Shown here piece after piece: positions 22,168 to 31,462 of a stretch of DNA of 64,000 nt. How positions within the stretch are numbered: position 1 is the first letter of the stretch; each line of letters begins with the position of its first letter. Position numbers and translations under genes: made by a program. Source of the stretch: CAVZCK01 sp963798805 (GTDB taxonomy: Bacteria > Pseudomonadota > Alphaproteobacteria > Rhizobiales > Rhodomicrobiaceae). The notes beneath the pieces are model-generated. The model saw only the letters and a list, made by a program, of their open reading frames with translations. It was not told the DNA's origin and ran no database searches. Location: positions 394,902 through 458,901 of the forward strand of contig CAWCVC010000005.1 of NCBI GenBank assembly GCA_963798805.1, in the 5' to 3' direction.

Positions 22168-23855
22168 TAGCCCGCATCTCTCACGGGGCTGAGGCGCATC
22201 GAGGCCTCTTACGGTGTAAACTTGTTTTGCGATAACGAGTTTTTGCCAATTCGAGGTGGCTCCCCGATGCTGACAGAGCGTAGCGCGAGCGAGATCGATT
22301 TTGGAAGAGCGGGCGGACGCCGTGTGGTCGCGGATTTCGATGGCGGCATGGTGTCCTCGGACGCCGGGGCGCTGCTACTCGGGGAGACGGACAAGGCCAT
22401 CGGGCTCGTCGATCGCTTCGCCGCCTGCTTTCGCGATCGGCGCCATCCCGCTTACGTGGTTCACGAAGTGAAGACGCTGGTTGCACAGCGCGTGTTCGGC
22501 CTGGCGCTGGGCTATGAAGACCTCGTCGACCATGATGAGTTGCGCCGCGATCCCGTTCTCGGGGTGCTGCTCGGCAAGTTCGAGCGCGGGGCCGAGGCGC
22601 CGTCACCGCTGGCCGGGAAGAGCACGCTGAACCGTCTCGAGCACGCCCCGGCTGATGGCGCCACTGGGCGCTATCACAAGATCGGCCATGACGGCGCGGC
22701 GATCGAGGCTTTGTTCGTCGACGTATTTCTCGACGCGCATGGTAAGCCGCCGCGTGAGATCGTGCTCGACCTCGACGCCACCGACGATCCGCTTGCCGCG
22801 GCCATCAGGAGGGGCGGTTCTTCCATGGCTATTACGACTGCTATTGCTACCTGCCGCTCTACGTCTTCTGCGGCCGGCATCTCCTCGCCGCCAAGCTTCG
22901 TCGCTCGAACATCGACGGCAGCGCGGGCGCGGTCGAGGAGACGGCGCGCATCGTCGGCCGGATCCGGGCGCGCTGGCCAAAGATGAAGATCGTCTTGCGC
23001 GCCGTTCCGGCTTCGCCCGTGAGGCCCTGATGGTTTGGTGTGAGGCTCATAAGGTCGACTACGTCTTCGGTCTCGCCCGTAATGCGCGTCTGGAGGCCCG
23101 CATCGCGGCAGGCTTGGCCGAGGCGCGGCGGCTACCGGAGGCTGCGGACGGCAAGCCGGCGCGGGTGTTTCGGGATTTCCTGTGGTCGACGAAGGGCTCC
23201 TGGTCACGCCGCCGCCGTGTGATCGGCAAGGCGGAATGGACCGGCGGGGATGCCAATCCGCGCTTTCTCGTCACCTCGCTGAAGCCCGGCGCCTGGACCG
23301 CCAGGCCGCTCTACGAAGACCTCTATTGCGCGCGCGGCGAGATGGAGAACCGCATCAAGGAAGCGCAGGGCGATCTCTTTGCCGACCGCACCTCGGCGGC
23401 GACGATGCGGGCCAACCAGCTGCGCCTGTGGTTTGCGTCGATGGCCTATGTCCTCCTCTGCGCGCTGCGCCGGATCGGCCTGGCTCATACGCAGTTTGCC
23501 GCTGCGACCTGCGGCACGATCCGGCTGAAGCTGCTGAAGATCGGCGCGTTGGTGAAAATCAGCGCGCGCCGGGTCAAGATCGCCTTCGCGTCGGCCTGTC
23601 CGGCCGCCGCCGAATGGCGTCTCGCCGCGGCGCGGCTCGCACATGCTCGTGGCTCCCCTGCCTGACGCGCGAAGCCGCGACGCGCCTCTCTCGCGGTATC
23701 CCCCGAGGCCCACTGGAGACACGAAGAAGCCGAGCCAATTGACGAAGCCGCTCGCGCAATCTGCGCCACACCCAAGCACGTCACCCGTCAACATCGCCGA
23801 GAAATCGGCCGGATGACCACGCCATACCTTCAGGCGCGTGAGAAATGCGGGCTAG
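22168..23855. mobile_element. degenerate IS1380-family element
   Basis: Terminal inverted repeats AGCCCGCATCTCTCACG (22169-22185) and CGTGAGAAATGCGGGCT (23838-23854) match at 16 of 17 positions and enclose a broken transposase. The element is about 1.69 kb. No clear target duplication is seen. It separates a broken membrane gene from a recombinase remnant, so its insertion may have helped disrupt both. Confidence 0.8.
22267..23665 (+). pseudogene. IS1380-family transposase with two frameshifts
   Basis: The start MLTERSASEIDFGRAGGRR and the catalytic block REIVLDLDATDDPL are in one frame. GRFFHGYYDCYCYLPLYVFC through RWPKMKIVLRA are in a second. FAREALMVWCEAHKVDYVFG to the end is in a third. 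Joining them requires two single-base shifts, near 22795 and near 23003, where LRADSGF has lost one base. Full-length relatives have about 450 residues, so all parts are present but the gene is dead. Confidence 0.88.
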
Positions 23856-23867
23856 GCGGCCTCATCA

Positions 23868-24069
23868 GGGCTCCGCTGCCGCCGCGTTTCGCTCTCTCGT
23901 TGCCAGCGTGATCGTGCACCCGGTTGAGCCGCGCACGCCCCTGGACATCGAGATTGAGGGAGACCTCGCCAAGCTGATCAGCGCACCGGAACTGCCGCCA
24001 TCGGGCCGCTATAGTGGGTTTGAGGCGGTAGCGGAGCCCGGACTTGAACCGGGGACCTACGGATTATGA
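23868..24069 (+). pseudogene. C-terminal remnant of a serine recombinase
   Basis: The frame reads AAFRSLVASVIVHPVEPRTP then LDIEIEGDLAKLI, which resembles the C-terminal end of large serine recombinases. The catalytic N-terminus is missing, cut off by the IS1380 element. The frame runs into the 3' part of tRNA-Met before stopping. This suggests an old integrated element at the tRNA whose integrase has decayed. The family call is from pattern alone. Confidence 0.5.
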
Positions 24070-24102
24070 TTCCGCCGCTCTAACCAACTGAGCTACTCCG
24101 CC
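24029..24102 (-). tRNA. tRNA-Met (CAT)
   Basis: A 74-base tRNA on the minus strand: GGCGGAG acceptor, D-arm AGCTCAGTTGGTTAGAGC, anticodon loop TCATAAT with CAT, T-arm GGTTCAAGTCC. CCA is not encoded. It resembles the elongator tRNA-Met of alphaproteobacteria. Confidence 0.92.
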
Positions 24103-24396
24103 ACAATAGGTCTCATCGGTATAAGGAGCGCCAAAGACAGCGTCAAGTGTAGGCTCGGTGCGTCGGGACGCATAGCCGATGCCACCGCGATGGCGTGCCA
24201 GTAGCCGGCGTGCAATTCGATCAACCGCTGCGGCCCGCGCCCATTCTAACGACGCCGCTCACACCACGTAAGCGGATCGCCGACGGCCTCTGCCTAATAG
24301 ATCACACTGGCCGCCCCAGCCAAATCAGAAAACACGCAGCACCAATTGCGCGGAATCGCCAAGCCCGTTTTCGGTATCGGAGCGGCGAACGAGCGT

Positions 24397-25089
24397 TCAC
24401 GCCTGGCTCTTCACCTTCCGGAACCGGACCAGCGTGAACAGCCCCATAGGCCAAAGCGGCTTTCGCTCGATCAACGAAAGGCGCGGCCGAACCAGTACGC
24501 GTTCCAGAGGAAAGACGGGGTGCCAGCCGAGCTTATCGGCGTAAGGCGCCATCTTGCGCTCCATCCAGCCGCGCAATCCATCGTCCTGGCTGAAGTGGTT
24601 GACGACCATCACTTCACCGCCCGGCGCGCAGACCCTCTCGAGTTCCGCCATCACCTTTTCCGGATCGGGCACGACCGTCATGACGTACATGGCGACGACG
24701 GTGTTGAAGCTGTCATCGGGGAAATCGAGTTGCGCCGCGTCCATCTCCCGCAGGCCCTCGATATTGAGGAGTCCGCCCTTGGTGACACGCTCGCGCGCCT
24801 TGGCCAGCATTTCGGGCGACAGATCGATACCGGTGACTTTCAGATAAGGCGCGTAATGCGGAAGGGACAACCCGGTACCGACCCCGACCTCGAGCACATT
24901 TCCACGGCGCTGATTGATGAGTTCCACAGCCTTCCGCCGGCCCGCAGAAGCAACAAGGCCGAACGTATTATCGTAAACCGGCGCCCAACGCTTATATGCT
25001 TCGCGAACCGTCGCCAGATTGAGGCTTTTTTGTTCCGCCACCATAGTCAACTTCGGCTGTGCCAGCACAGCCGCCTTTTTCGTCCCCAT
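24397..25089 (-). CDS. pmtA: SAM-dependent methyltransferase, probable phosphatidylethanolamine N-methyltransferase
   Basis: A 230-residue class I methyltransferase. The SAM motif VLEVGVGTGLSLPHY and post-motif GIDLSPEMLAKARERV are clear. The overall pattern (YKRWAPVYDNTFG, VVNHFSQDDG, LGWHPVFP, final FTLVRFRK) matches the Rhodobacter/Sinorhizobium PmtA group, which makes phosphatidylcholine by stepwise methylation. A cytosolic enzyme acting at the membrane surface. It stands alone between tRNA-Met and mnmA. General methyltransferase is certain; the substrate is likely. Confidence 0.82.
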   Translation of the reverse strand: MGTKKAAVLAQPKLTMVAEQKSLNLATVREAYKRWAPVYDNTFGLVASAGRRKAVELINQRRGNVLEVGVGTGLSLPHYAPYLKVTGIDLSPEMLAKARERVTKGGLLNIEGLREMDAAQLDFPDDSFNTVVAMYVMTVVPDPEKVMAELERVCAPGGEVMVVNHFSQDDGLRGWMERKMAPYADKLGWHPVFPLERVLVRPRLSLIERKPLWPMGLFTLVRFRKVKSQA

Positions 25090-25175
25090 GAAGTGCGTTG
25101 CATAAGCTTATAGCACGCGAGTTTCAAAATGCAGAGATGATCCAGCTGGCCTAGAGGCCCGACCTGGCGTTGCGC

Positions 25176-26369
25176 TTATGCGCGGCGCGTCGCGGAGATC
25201 CAGCCACCGCCGAGAATGCGCGCGCGCGGCTCGTCGCTGTCGTAGAAGACGCAGGCCTGACCTGGGGCGACGCCGTATTCACCCTCTATCAGCTTTACGA
25301 AAACATCGCCGCCCTCCACAAGCAGCGTAGCCGGCTGCAAAGGCTGCGACGACCTCACCCGCGTCCAGATGGCCGAACCCTCGCGGGGTATCCCGTCCAG
25401 CGCGCCATCGCCAAGCCAGTTCACGTTCCTGAGCGCAAGCCGATGCGTCTTGAGCGCCTCACGCGGACCGACGATCAGCTTGCGAGCCGCTGCATCGAGC
25501 CGGACGACGAAAAGCGGCTCACCGGCCGCGATGCCGATGCCGCGCCGCTGGCCGATGGTGTAATTGACGATGCCCTCGTGGCGGCCGAGCAGCCGTCCGT
25601 CGACATGAACGATGTCGCCCGGCTCGGCGGCGCCGGGGTGCAGCTTCTCGACGATCACCGCATACCGGCCACTCGGCACGAAGCAGATATCCTGGCTATC
25701 CGGCTTCTGAGCAACCGGAACGCCGAGCTCGGCGGCAATCCTGCGGGTCTCCTCCTTGCGCAGATCGCCGAGCGGGAAGCGCAAAAATGCCAGTTGCTCG
25801 CGGGTCGTGCCGAAGAGGAAATAGCTCTGGTCACGCTCCGGATCGGCCGCGCGTGTGAGCCGCCAGCCATCGGGCGCCAAATGGCTCGCCACATAATGGC
25901 CGGTCGCCATGACGTCGGCCGACAGATCCTTCGCCGTCTCCAGGAGATCGTCGAACTTGATCGACTGATTGCAGGCCACGCACGGAATCGGGGTCTCGCC
26001 GGCAACGTAGCTCTCCGCAAATGGCGCTATTACCTTGCTGCGGAAGCGCTCCTCGTAATTGAGCACATAATGGGGAATTTCGAGCATAGCGGCGACTCGG
26101 CGAGCGTCATGGATGTCCTGTCCGGCGCAGCAGGCGCCCTTGCGCGCCGTCGCGGCGCCGTGGTCGTAAAGCTGCAGCGTGATGCCGATGACATCGTAGC
26201 CCTTGCGCTTCAGGAGCGCGGCCACGACAGAGGAGTCTACCCCGCCTGACATTGCGACGACGACGCGCGTGTCTTGCGGCAGGCGCGGCAACATAAGGCT
26301 GTTCAGACGCTGACGAGTCCGGTCGCTGGCTGCCGTCGCGAAATGTGCCAGGCGTGGTGTGTGGTTCAT
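25176..26369 (-). CDS. mnmA: tRNA-uridine 2-sulfurtransferase MnmA
   Basis: A 397-residue enzyme that thiolates U34 of Lys, Glu and Gln tRNAs. The PP-loop VAMSGGVDSSVVAALL binds ATP. Catalytic cysteines appear in PCVACNQSIKF and, downstream, in SQDICFVP. The start MNHTPRL was chosen; the frame is open further upstream without support. It lies upstream of pmtA on the same strand with an 86-base gap. Confidence 0.95.
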   Translation of the reverse strand: MNHTPRLAHFATAASDRTRQRLNSLMLPRLPQDTRVVVAMSGGVDSSVVAALLKRKGYDVIGITLQLYDHGAATARKGACCAGQDIHDARRVAAMLEIPHYVLNYEERFRSKVIAPFAESYVAGETPIPCVACNQSIKFDDLLETAKDLSADVMATGHYVASHLAPDGWRLTRAADPERDQSYFLFGTTREQLAFLRFPLGDLRKEETRRIAAELGVPVAQKPDSQDICFVPSGRYAVIVEKLHPGAAEPGDIVHVDGRLLGRHEGIVNYTIGQRRGIGIAAGEPLFVVRLDAAARKLIVGPREALKTHRLALRNVNWLGDGALDGIPREGSAIWTRVRSSQPLQPATLLVEGGDVFVKLIEGEYGVAPGQACVFYDSDEPRARILGGGWISATRRA

Positions 26370-26498
26370 AGGTCTTCGACAAAAGCCGTCGCTCGGACGG
26401 TGCTGCATCTCAGCGGAAAATAGAGACCCGCCCCACCGGACGCAAGCCGAAGCGGCATGGCCGCAATGCACCCTGATGCGGCCCAGTTCGAAGCCGGC

Positions 26499-27182
26499 TT
26501 ATCGATGCGTGACGGTGACCTGAAACTGCGCTGCTCTCTTGGTGGCAATTTCCGCGGTGAGCTTGCGCAATTCGTCCGCTTGACGGTTCATCAACTCCAT
26601 CTGCCGCTTGAAATAGGCGGACTGGACGCCGACGATCTCGGGAATGCTGCGCGCGCCCGCATAATCGCGGGCCAGCTCGAAATTGCTCCGGATGTTGGCC
26701 TGGGCAAATTCCATGAGCTTGAAAGTGATGCGCGCCGCGTCGCTGCGAGCATCGTCCAGCGCACCGCGGAAGCTGACAGACGCTGCTCGTTCGAGAATGG
26801 CCATGGCTTGTTTCTGCTCGGCTTCGTGCTGCGCGATACTGCCCTGAACGGCGGCGCGAAGCTTTTCCGTGGCGTTGCCGGCACCGCTTGTCGGCTCGAT
26901 TGCTACAATAGGCTCGGGCGCCGAGGATGCGGCGGCCGCTTCTTCGGCCGGAGCCGGCTCGCCACCGGCCTCGGCCGTACCGACGCTTACCGTTTCCCCG
27001 TCAACCGGCACGTTCTCGTTCGCGGCGGTATCGGAACGAAGTCCCGTTGCCTGGTCCACTTGCGGGGGCATCGTGTTTTCCTGGCCGGATTCAACAGTGA
27101 CGCCGAGCGCCTGGGTGCCCGAAGGCGTCGCCGTGCTTGATGAAAGAGGAGTCCGGTGCATCGGATCATCGGTATCGGACAT
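26499..27182 (-). CDS. phasin-family protein (long form)
   Basis: A 227-residue protein. The first 130 residues are low-complexity (P, A, E, T, S-rich, including EPAPAEEAAAASSAPEP). The last 100 form the amphipathic phasin helices (ALDDARSDAARITFKLMEFA, FKRQMELMNRQADELRKLT). Phasins coat polyhydroxyalkanoate granules. A strong GAGGAGGAA site precedes MSDTDDPM. It follows a shorter phasin on the same strand by about 110 bases. The N-terminal extension is unusual in length and its role is unknown. Confidence 0.82.
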   Translation of the reverse strand: MSDTDDPMHRTPLSSSTATPSGTQALGVTVESGQENTMPPQVDQATGLRSDTAANENVPVDGETVSVGTAEAGGEPAPAEEAAAASSAPEPIVAIEPTSGAGNATEKLRAAVQGSIAQHEAEQKQAMAILERAASVSFRGALDDARSDAARITFKLMEFAQANIRSNFELARDYAGARSIPEIVGVQSAYFKRQMELMNRQADELRKLTAEIATKRAAQFQVTVTHR

Positions 27183-27291
27183 GTCATTTCCTCCTCTGGT
27201 CTTCGCATTCGCTCTGCTGCGTGCCATGCCAGATCAGCGACAGCCGATCTGGCATATATCATGGGCAAGGCATTGCGAATCGATCGAAAGC

Positions 27292-27669
27292 CTAGCTGAT
27301 CGGCTGAGCCTTCTGAGCCGAAGCGGCAACGATACGCGCGAGTTCCTGAGCCTGCTGCGCGTAGGTTTCCATCTGGTTGCGGGCGAACTGCGTCTGAATC
27401 TCGAATACTTCTTTCACGTCACGAGCCTGAGCCAGGCGCGAAGCGACATCAAAGCCGGCCCTGGTATTCGTCTCGGCGAAGCCGAGAACCTTCTCGTTGA
27501 CTTCCTTGGCGCCGCTTGCGAGCACTTCGGTCGACTTGGCCATCATATCCTGCGCCTGACGGGCAGCTTCGACGAAACGGCCGTAAGCGTCTTTCACCTG
27601 CTCGACCGAACGGCTGGCGACATCGCGGACAGACGAGGGAATCTCGAATTCGGGAGTGTATTGCATCAT
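27292..27669 (-). CDS. phaP: phasin
   Basis: A 125-residue phasin_2-type granule protein: VRDVASRSVEQVKDAYGRFV and FEIQTQFARNQMETYAQQAQ are characteristic. The start is one of two tandem ATGs (27669/27666) behind GAGGT; the longer frame upstream reads through a probable promoter. It coats PHB granules and controls their number. Two TGC-N3-GCA palindromes lie about 100-125 bases upstream. The second phasin follows. Confidence 0.88.
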   Translation of the reverse strand: MMQYTPEFEIPSSVRDVASRSVEQVKDAYGRFVEAARQAQDMMAKSTEVLASGAKEVNEKVLGFAETNTRAGFDVASRLAQARDVKEVFEIQTQFARNQMETYAQQAQELARIVAASAQKAQPIS

Positions 27670-27767
27670 TGGGACCTCTATATTTATTGGAGTGGGGGAG
27701 GGAGCGGCTCCAATTGAAGCAACTGCCCATTTAGTGCACAACGCCTCATAATTAACCAATTGCGTTG

Positions 27768-27794
27768 TGCAATGCAATATGTTTTTGCAGTGCA
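27768..27794. promoter_or_regulatory. candidate PhaR/PhbF operator upstream of phaP
   Basis: Two palindromic TGC-N3-GCA motifs, TGCAATGCA (27768-27776) and TGCAGTGCA (27786-27794), lie 18 bases apart centre to centre. They resemble sites reported for PHB-responsive repressors (PhaR/PhbF). The location upstream of a phasin fits; binding is inferred. Confidence 0.45.
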
Positions 27795-27993
27795 GCAAAG
27801 ACCAGGGCGGGCAGCTTGAACAGGCGTGATACCTTCTAGGTGCGCGAGCTTTGGCAAGCGATCGGCGTTAATCATTCAGCAAGGAAATCGAGCGCCGTGG
27901 GCAGGTCTTGCTTGTGTTTCTGGCCCGTTCTTGTCTTGATGGCGCGTTGCAACAAATTTGGCTAACTTCTGGTAAAAAGTCGATTTAACCGCC

Positions 27994-29247
27994 ATGGCGA
28001 CCGAGAGCGGGGCGACGGCGTCTTTGTCGCTCGGTGATTTTCTGACAGCCGAAGAGCCGGTTTGGGTGTGGGATGCTTCCGCGCGCCGCATTCTGTGGGC
28101 CAATCAGGCCGGCCGCGATTTTTGGGGCGCGGCTTCTCTCGACGAATTGCGCGCCAGGCGCTTTTCCGCGCGGAATAAATCCATACAGCGCTTGAATTCG
28201 CTTGCGTCCCAGCCGGGTAGGCGACGGGAATGGGTCGAGACTTTGAGCCTCGCTGCGGCATCGGGCCGCAGGACGGTCGAATGCTATCTTCAAAGCCTGG
28301 AGGTTGCGGGCGGGCGGCCAGGTCTGATCGTCAAGGCTCTTGCTCATGCGAATGGGCACGACCCGGACGCGCCGGCCGCAGACGCGCAGACGCATAAGCC
28401 GTCCGAGATCACGAGCGCCTACGCTCTCCACCCCGACCAGTCAACTCTCGATGCGATCGCGGCGCGGCTGAAGCGCGGCGGGAGGCATGCCAAGGCGAAG
28501 GCGAAAGCCACACGGGAGCCAGGCCGTGAGAAGCCCGTCGCGGCTTTGGCGATCGATCCCGAGGCGCTGGCGCTTACGATCCGCGAGTTCTGTCACGAGC
28601 TGCGCAATCCGCTGACCGTGATGCTCGGCTTCGCGGAAAGGATCAGGGATGGTCTGGCGGGCGGCAAGAGCAAGGCGCAGATCGGCGGCTACGCCGGCAA
28701 CATCCTGGAGAGCGCCGAGTTTGCCATGGCTATTCTCGCAGATTTTTCGGCGCGGATGCTGTCTCCAGATGCGGTTCGCTCGGAGCCCGACCCGGTCGAC
28801 ATCAGACAGACGGTGGAGGCGAGCGTGCGGATGATCTCGCCGCTCGCCAAACAGGCCGGGCTGAAACTGTTCAGAAGCACGAGCCCAGGCCTTCCCGCAC
28901 TCCGCACGGGCGAGCGCGTTCTGAAGCAGATCCTCTTGAACCTGCTGATGAATGCCGTCCGTCATCAAAAGACGGGCGGGCGGATCAAGGTCACCGCGCG
29001 CGGCCGCAAGGACGGCTCGGTTCGCCTCGCCATTGCCGATGACGGCAAGGGCATGACGAAAAAAGAGATTAGAACGGTCATGGCGGCCGCGCGCCGGAAG
29101 ACCGCCCCGCCGCTGCAGCCCGGACGGTCCGGGCTCGGACTGCCTCTCGTTATCAGACTTGTCGAGGGTGCGGGGGGACGTCTGACCATCGCCAGCGCGC
29201 GAGGGAAGGGAACGATAGTCGAGATGGTCTTCCCCGCGGCGGTCTAG
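27994..29247 (+). CDS. PAS-domain sensor histidine kinase
   Basis: A 417-residue soluble kinase without membrane segments. An N-terminal PAS-like domain (VWVWDASARRILWANQAGRD) is followed by a basic linker (RHAKAKAKATREPGREK). The HisKA box is REFCHELRNPLTVMLGFAER (phospho-His). The HATPase domain has NLLMNAVRHQ, ADDGKGM and SGLGLPLVIRLVEG. No response regulator is adjacent, so the partner is unknown. The PAS-to-HisKA layout resembles PleC/DivJ-like cytosolic kinases of alphaproteobacteria, but identity cannot be fixed. Confidence 0.9.
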   Translation: MATESGATASLSLGDFLTAEEPVWVWDASARRILWANQAGRDFWGAASLDELRARRFSARNKSIQRLNSLASQPGRRREWVETLSLAAASGRRTVECYLQSLEVAGGRPGLIVKALAHANGHDPDAPAADAQTHKPSEITSAYALHPDQSTLDAIAARLKRGGRHAKAKAKATREPGREKPVAALAIDPEALALTIREFCHELRNPLTVMLGFAERIRDGLAGGKSKAQIGGYAGNILESAEFAMAILADFSARMLSPDAVRSEPDPVDIRQTVEASVRMISPLAKQAGLKLFRSTSPGLPALRTGERVLKQILLNLLMNAVRHQKTGGRIKVTARGRKDGSVRLAIADDGKGMTKKEIRTVMAAARRKTAPPLQPGRSGLGLPLVIRLVEGAGGRLTIASARGKGTIVEMVFPAAV

Positions 29248-29343
29248 CCGCCATTTCGGTTCGCAGACTTGACCGGTTCGTAAGCTTCGAGCGCCTGCCG
29301 CTGTCCTGCGTCATGTTTGATGATGGGCCAGGGTTAATTGAGG

Positions 29344-29976
29344 CTAAGCGTCACGCCGGCCTTCCGCAGGACGCTTGAGACGTTTCGGCGCGGCAACAAC
29401 GCGGGCGACCGGCTGTCTCGCCAGGCACGCGTTGTAAAACGGTGTGAAGACTTTGAACGGCTCACGGGACTTGTTGGATCGCCTCCTGCTCGAAGAGGAG
29501 ATGCCCGCCGAACCTGCGGCAGCCGATGCCGGCCTTGTTAAACGTCTCCTGAAGCAAGCCCTCCTGCTTCAGGGTAAAAGGTTCATAGCCTCGCGTGAAA
29601 TAAACCGCGTCCGCTCCGATCGCCTTTGCCATCCCCGAGAGTATCCCGACGGCATCACCCCGGCGCAAAATCAACCGCGAGCCGCGCTCGCGCAGATCGG
29701 CGTCAGAATGCGGAGGCTGCTCGCCAGCCAGCACCGGCTGGCGCCGCCGAGCTGTCAGGGCCTAGCAGATACATCGTCAAGAATGTAAATTGGAACAATG
29801 GGCTGTCTGGATAATGCCGCAGCGTCCAGCGCTGGGTGATCGCCGAGCCTCAATTCCCAGCGAACCCACAGGATGATCGGTCCTTTGGCTATAGCGGAAA
29901 AACAAATATGCTGATTGGAAATTTTTGTACCTTGATCGCCGGTGAATTCGTTTACACTCTGATCTCGAGACGGCAC
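29344..29976 (-). pseudogene. phrB: truncated, frameshifted DNA photolyase
   Basis: The minus strand reads PIILWVRWELRLGDHPALDA, then PIVPIYILDD, a TGA, then GGASRCWLASSL. In another frame come DLRERGSRLILRRGDAVGIL, YFTRGYEPF and HLLFEQEAIQQV; in a third, PFKVFTPFYNACLARQPVAR and APKRLKRPA before a stop. These are consecutive blocks of the photolyase antenna-domain half. The FAD-binding C-terminal half is absent. At least one stop and two frameshifts confirm decay. Confidence 0.88.
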
Positions 29977-30235
29977 TGGGCTGCATCAAGGTGCAACCGT
30001 CCGAGGCCGGAACTCACAGACCATTCAACGCGGCAGATGACGATTGACTGACATGCATTACAAAGCATCGCGATTTCTTGAAGCAGGGAACGAGCCTGTA
30101 TGCCGCAGGCGGACGGAAATCCACCAGGGCGCACCTTATATCCAGAGTCCGCTTACGTCATTCATTCCGCCAGACGGACGGTTCGCAGGTACGGCGTGAC
30201 CCATGCTGGCAAAGTTCGGCAGGTACTTTCGCAAG

Positions 30236-31138
30236 ATGCAAGATATCGAAGCTCAGTCCATCGAAACGGAGCTGCACCCACCCTTTACCATTCTTAAGCC
30301 CGAGCACACCCCCACCGCCTTTATCTTCAACTCGCCGCATAGCGGACGGACCTACCCGAGCGTATTCCTGAATGCCTCGCGGTTGACCGCGGCGGCGCTG
30401 CGCAAGTCAGAGGACGCCTATGTCGATCTGCTGCTGGCCGGGGTGGTGAATATCGGCGCGACCCTGATGCACGCGCACTTTCCGCGCGCCTATCTCGACG
30501 TCAATCGCGAACCCTACGAACTCGATCCAGCGCTCTTCGCAGAAACCTTGCCCGACTACGCCAACACCCATTCGCTTCGTGTCGTCGGCGGCCTGGGAAC
30601 CATCGCCCGCGTCGTCAACGAGCAGGAAGAGATCTATCGCGCGCCGCTGGCCGTCAGCGCTGCGCTGGAGCGGATCAACCGTCTCTACAAACCCTATCAC
30701 GATGCCCTTTCCGACATTTTGCACGATGCCCGCGACCAGTTCGGCTACGCGGTGCTGATCGATTTTCATTCCATGCCGTCCTATCAGGGCGACCGCGCCA
30801 ACGCGCAAAAGGTGGATTTCGTTCTTGGCGATCAATTCGGCACGTCTTGTCCGCGCGAGATGGTGCGGGTGATCGAGCGGTTTCTGACCGGCCTCGGCTA
30901 CCGGGTCGCGCTCAATAAGCCCTATGCGGGCGGCTACATCACCGAGCGCTACGGCCTGCCGGGCGAAGGGCTGCACACGCTGCAGATCGAGGTGAACCGG
31001 GCGCTCTATATGGATGAGGAGACGCTGGCCCTCCGGCGCGATTTCCGCAATCTCCGCGCTAACTTAACCAGCCTTGCAAGCACCATCGCGCAGACTTTGC
31101 CGGCCTATCTCGCGCCCCGGCGAACAGCGGCCGAGTAA
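30236..31138 (+). CDS. N-formylglutamate amidohydrolase family protein
   Basis: A 300-residue FGase-family hydrolase, releasing formate from N-formyl-L-glutamate in histidine breakdown or related amides. FNSPHSGRTYPSVFL and the metal-binding DVNREPYELD, LIDFHSMPS and EVNRALYMDE stretches are family marks. MQDIEAQ was taken as start; an ATG at 30203 would add 11 residues. No other hut genes are nearby. It is followed by an antisense-oriented small RNA and a HisN-like phosphatase. Confidence 0.9.
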   Translation: MQDIEAQSIETELHPPFTILKPEHTPTAFIFNSPHSGRTYPSVFLNASRLTAAALRKSEDAYVDLLLAGVVNIGATLMHAHFPRAYLDVNREPYELDPALFAETLPDYANTHSLRVVGGLGTIARVVNEQEEIYRAPLAVSAALERINRLYKPYHDALSDILHDARDQFGYAVLIDFHSMPSYQGDRANAQKVDFVLGDQFGTSCPREMVRVIERFLTGLGYRVALNKPYAGGYITERYGLPGEGLHTLQIEVNRALYMDEETLALRRDFRNLRANLTSLASTIAQTLPAYLAPRRTAAE

Positions 31139-31174
31139 CCAACCCTATTCGGCAGCCACAGCTTACGTGGGCAA

Positions 31175-31255
31175 GAAAAAAGGGCCGTTCGAGGCTTTCG
31201 AACGGCCCAAGTCTAGGGAGGAAACGCCCAAGGAGGGCTGCGGTCAAGATCGCGC
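31175..31255 (-). ncRNA. MmgR/suhB-family (alpha-r8-like) trans-acting small RNA
   Basis: On the minus strand a CCCTCCTTGGGCGTTTCCTC core, with exposed CCUCC anti-ribosome-binding-site stretches at 31216-31224 and 31230-31238, precedes a perfect 11-base hairpin: arms TCGAACGGCCC and GGGCCGTTCGA (31182-31208). A run of six T follows. No minus-strand gene ends here, so the terminator belongs to its own transcript. Core sequence and location next to a SuhB/HisN-type gene match my memory of the Rfam suhB family, including Sinorhizobium MmgR, which limits PHB and phasin. The 5' end is approximate. Confidence 0.7.
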
Positions 31256-31343
31256 AAACGATCCATCCCGCACCGCAAAAGATGACATTGCAGCGCACAA
31301 AAATCAATAGTTTTGAGAGGCGGGGCGACAAAACGCGCATTTT

Positions 31344-31359
31344 GTTGCCGATCGGCAAC
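31344..31359. promoter_or_regulatory. perfect 16-base palindrome upstream of hisN-like gene
   Basis: GTTGCCGATCGGCAAC is fully self-complementary with no loop, the form expected for a dimeric repressor operator. It lies 104 bases before the phosphatase ATG and about 90 bases upstream of the proposed sRNA start. No regulator is assigned. Confidence 0.35.
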
Positions 31360-31462
31360 GGTGTGGCTTGGGATTGTTATGGAAAGCCTAATCCGATGCA
31401 GGTTCTGAGCCGCTTTTGCCTAGTCCGTTATCAGACGAATATCAAGTCTTATCCACATTAGT

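Noticed and set aside
31182..31208. Hairpin as terminator of the N-formylglutamate amidohydrolase gene
   Set aside because: The T-run lies on the minus-strand side, so it terminates a minus-strand transcript (the sRNA), not the plus-strand gene.
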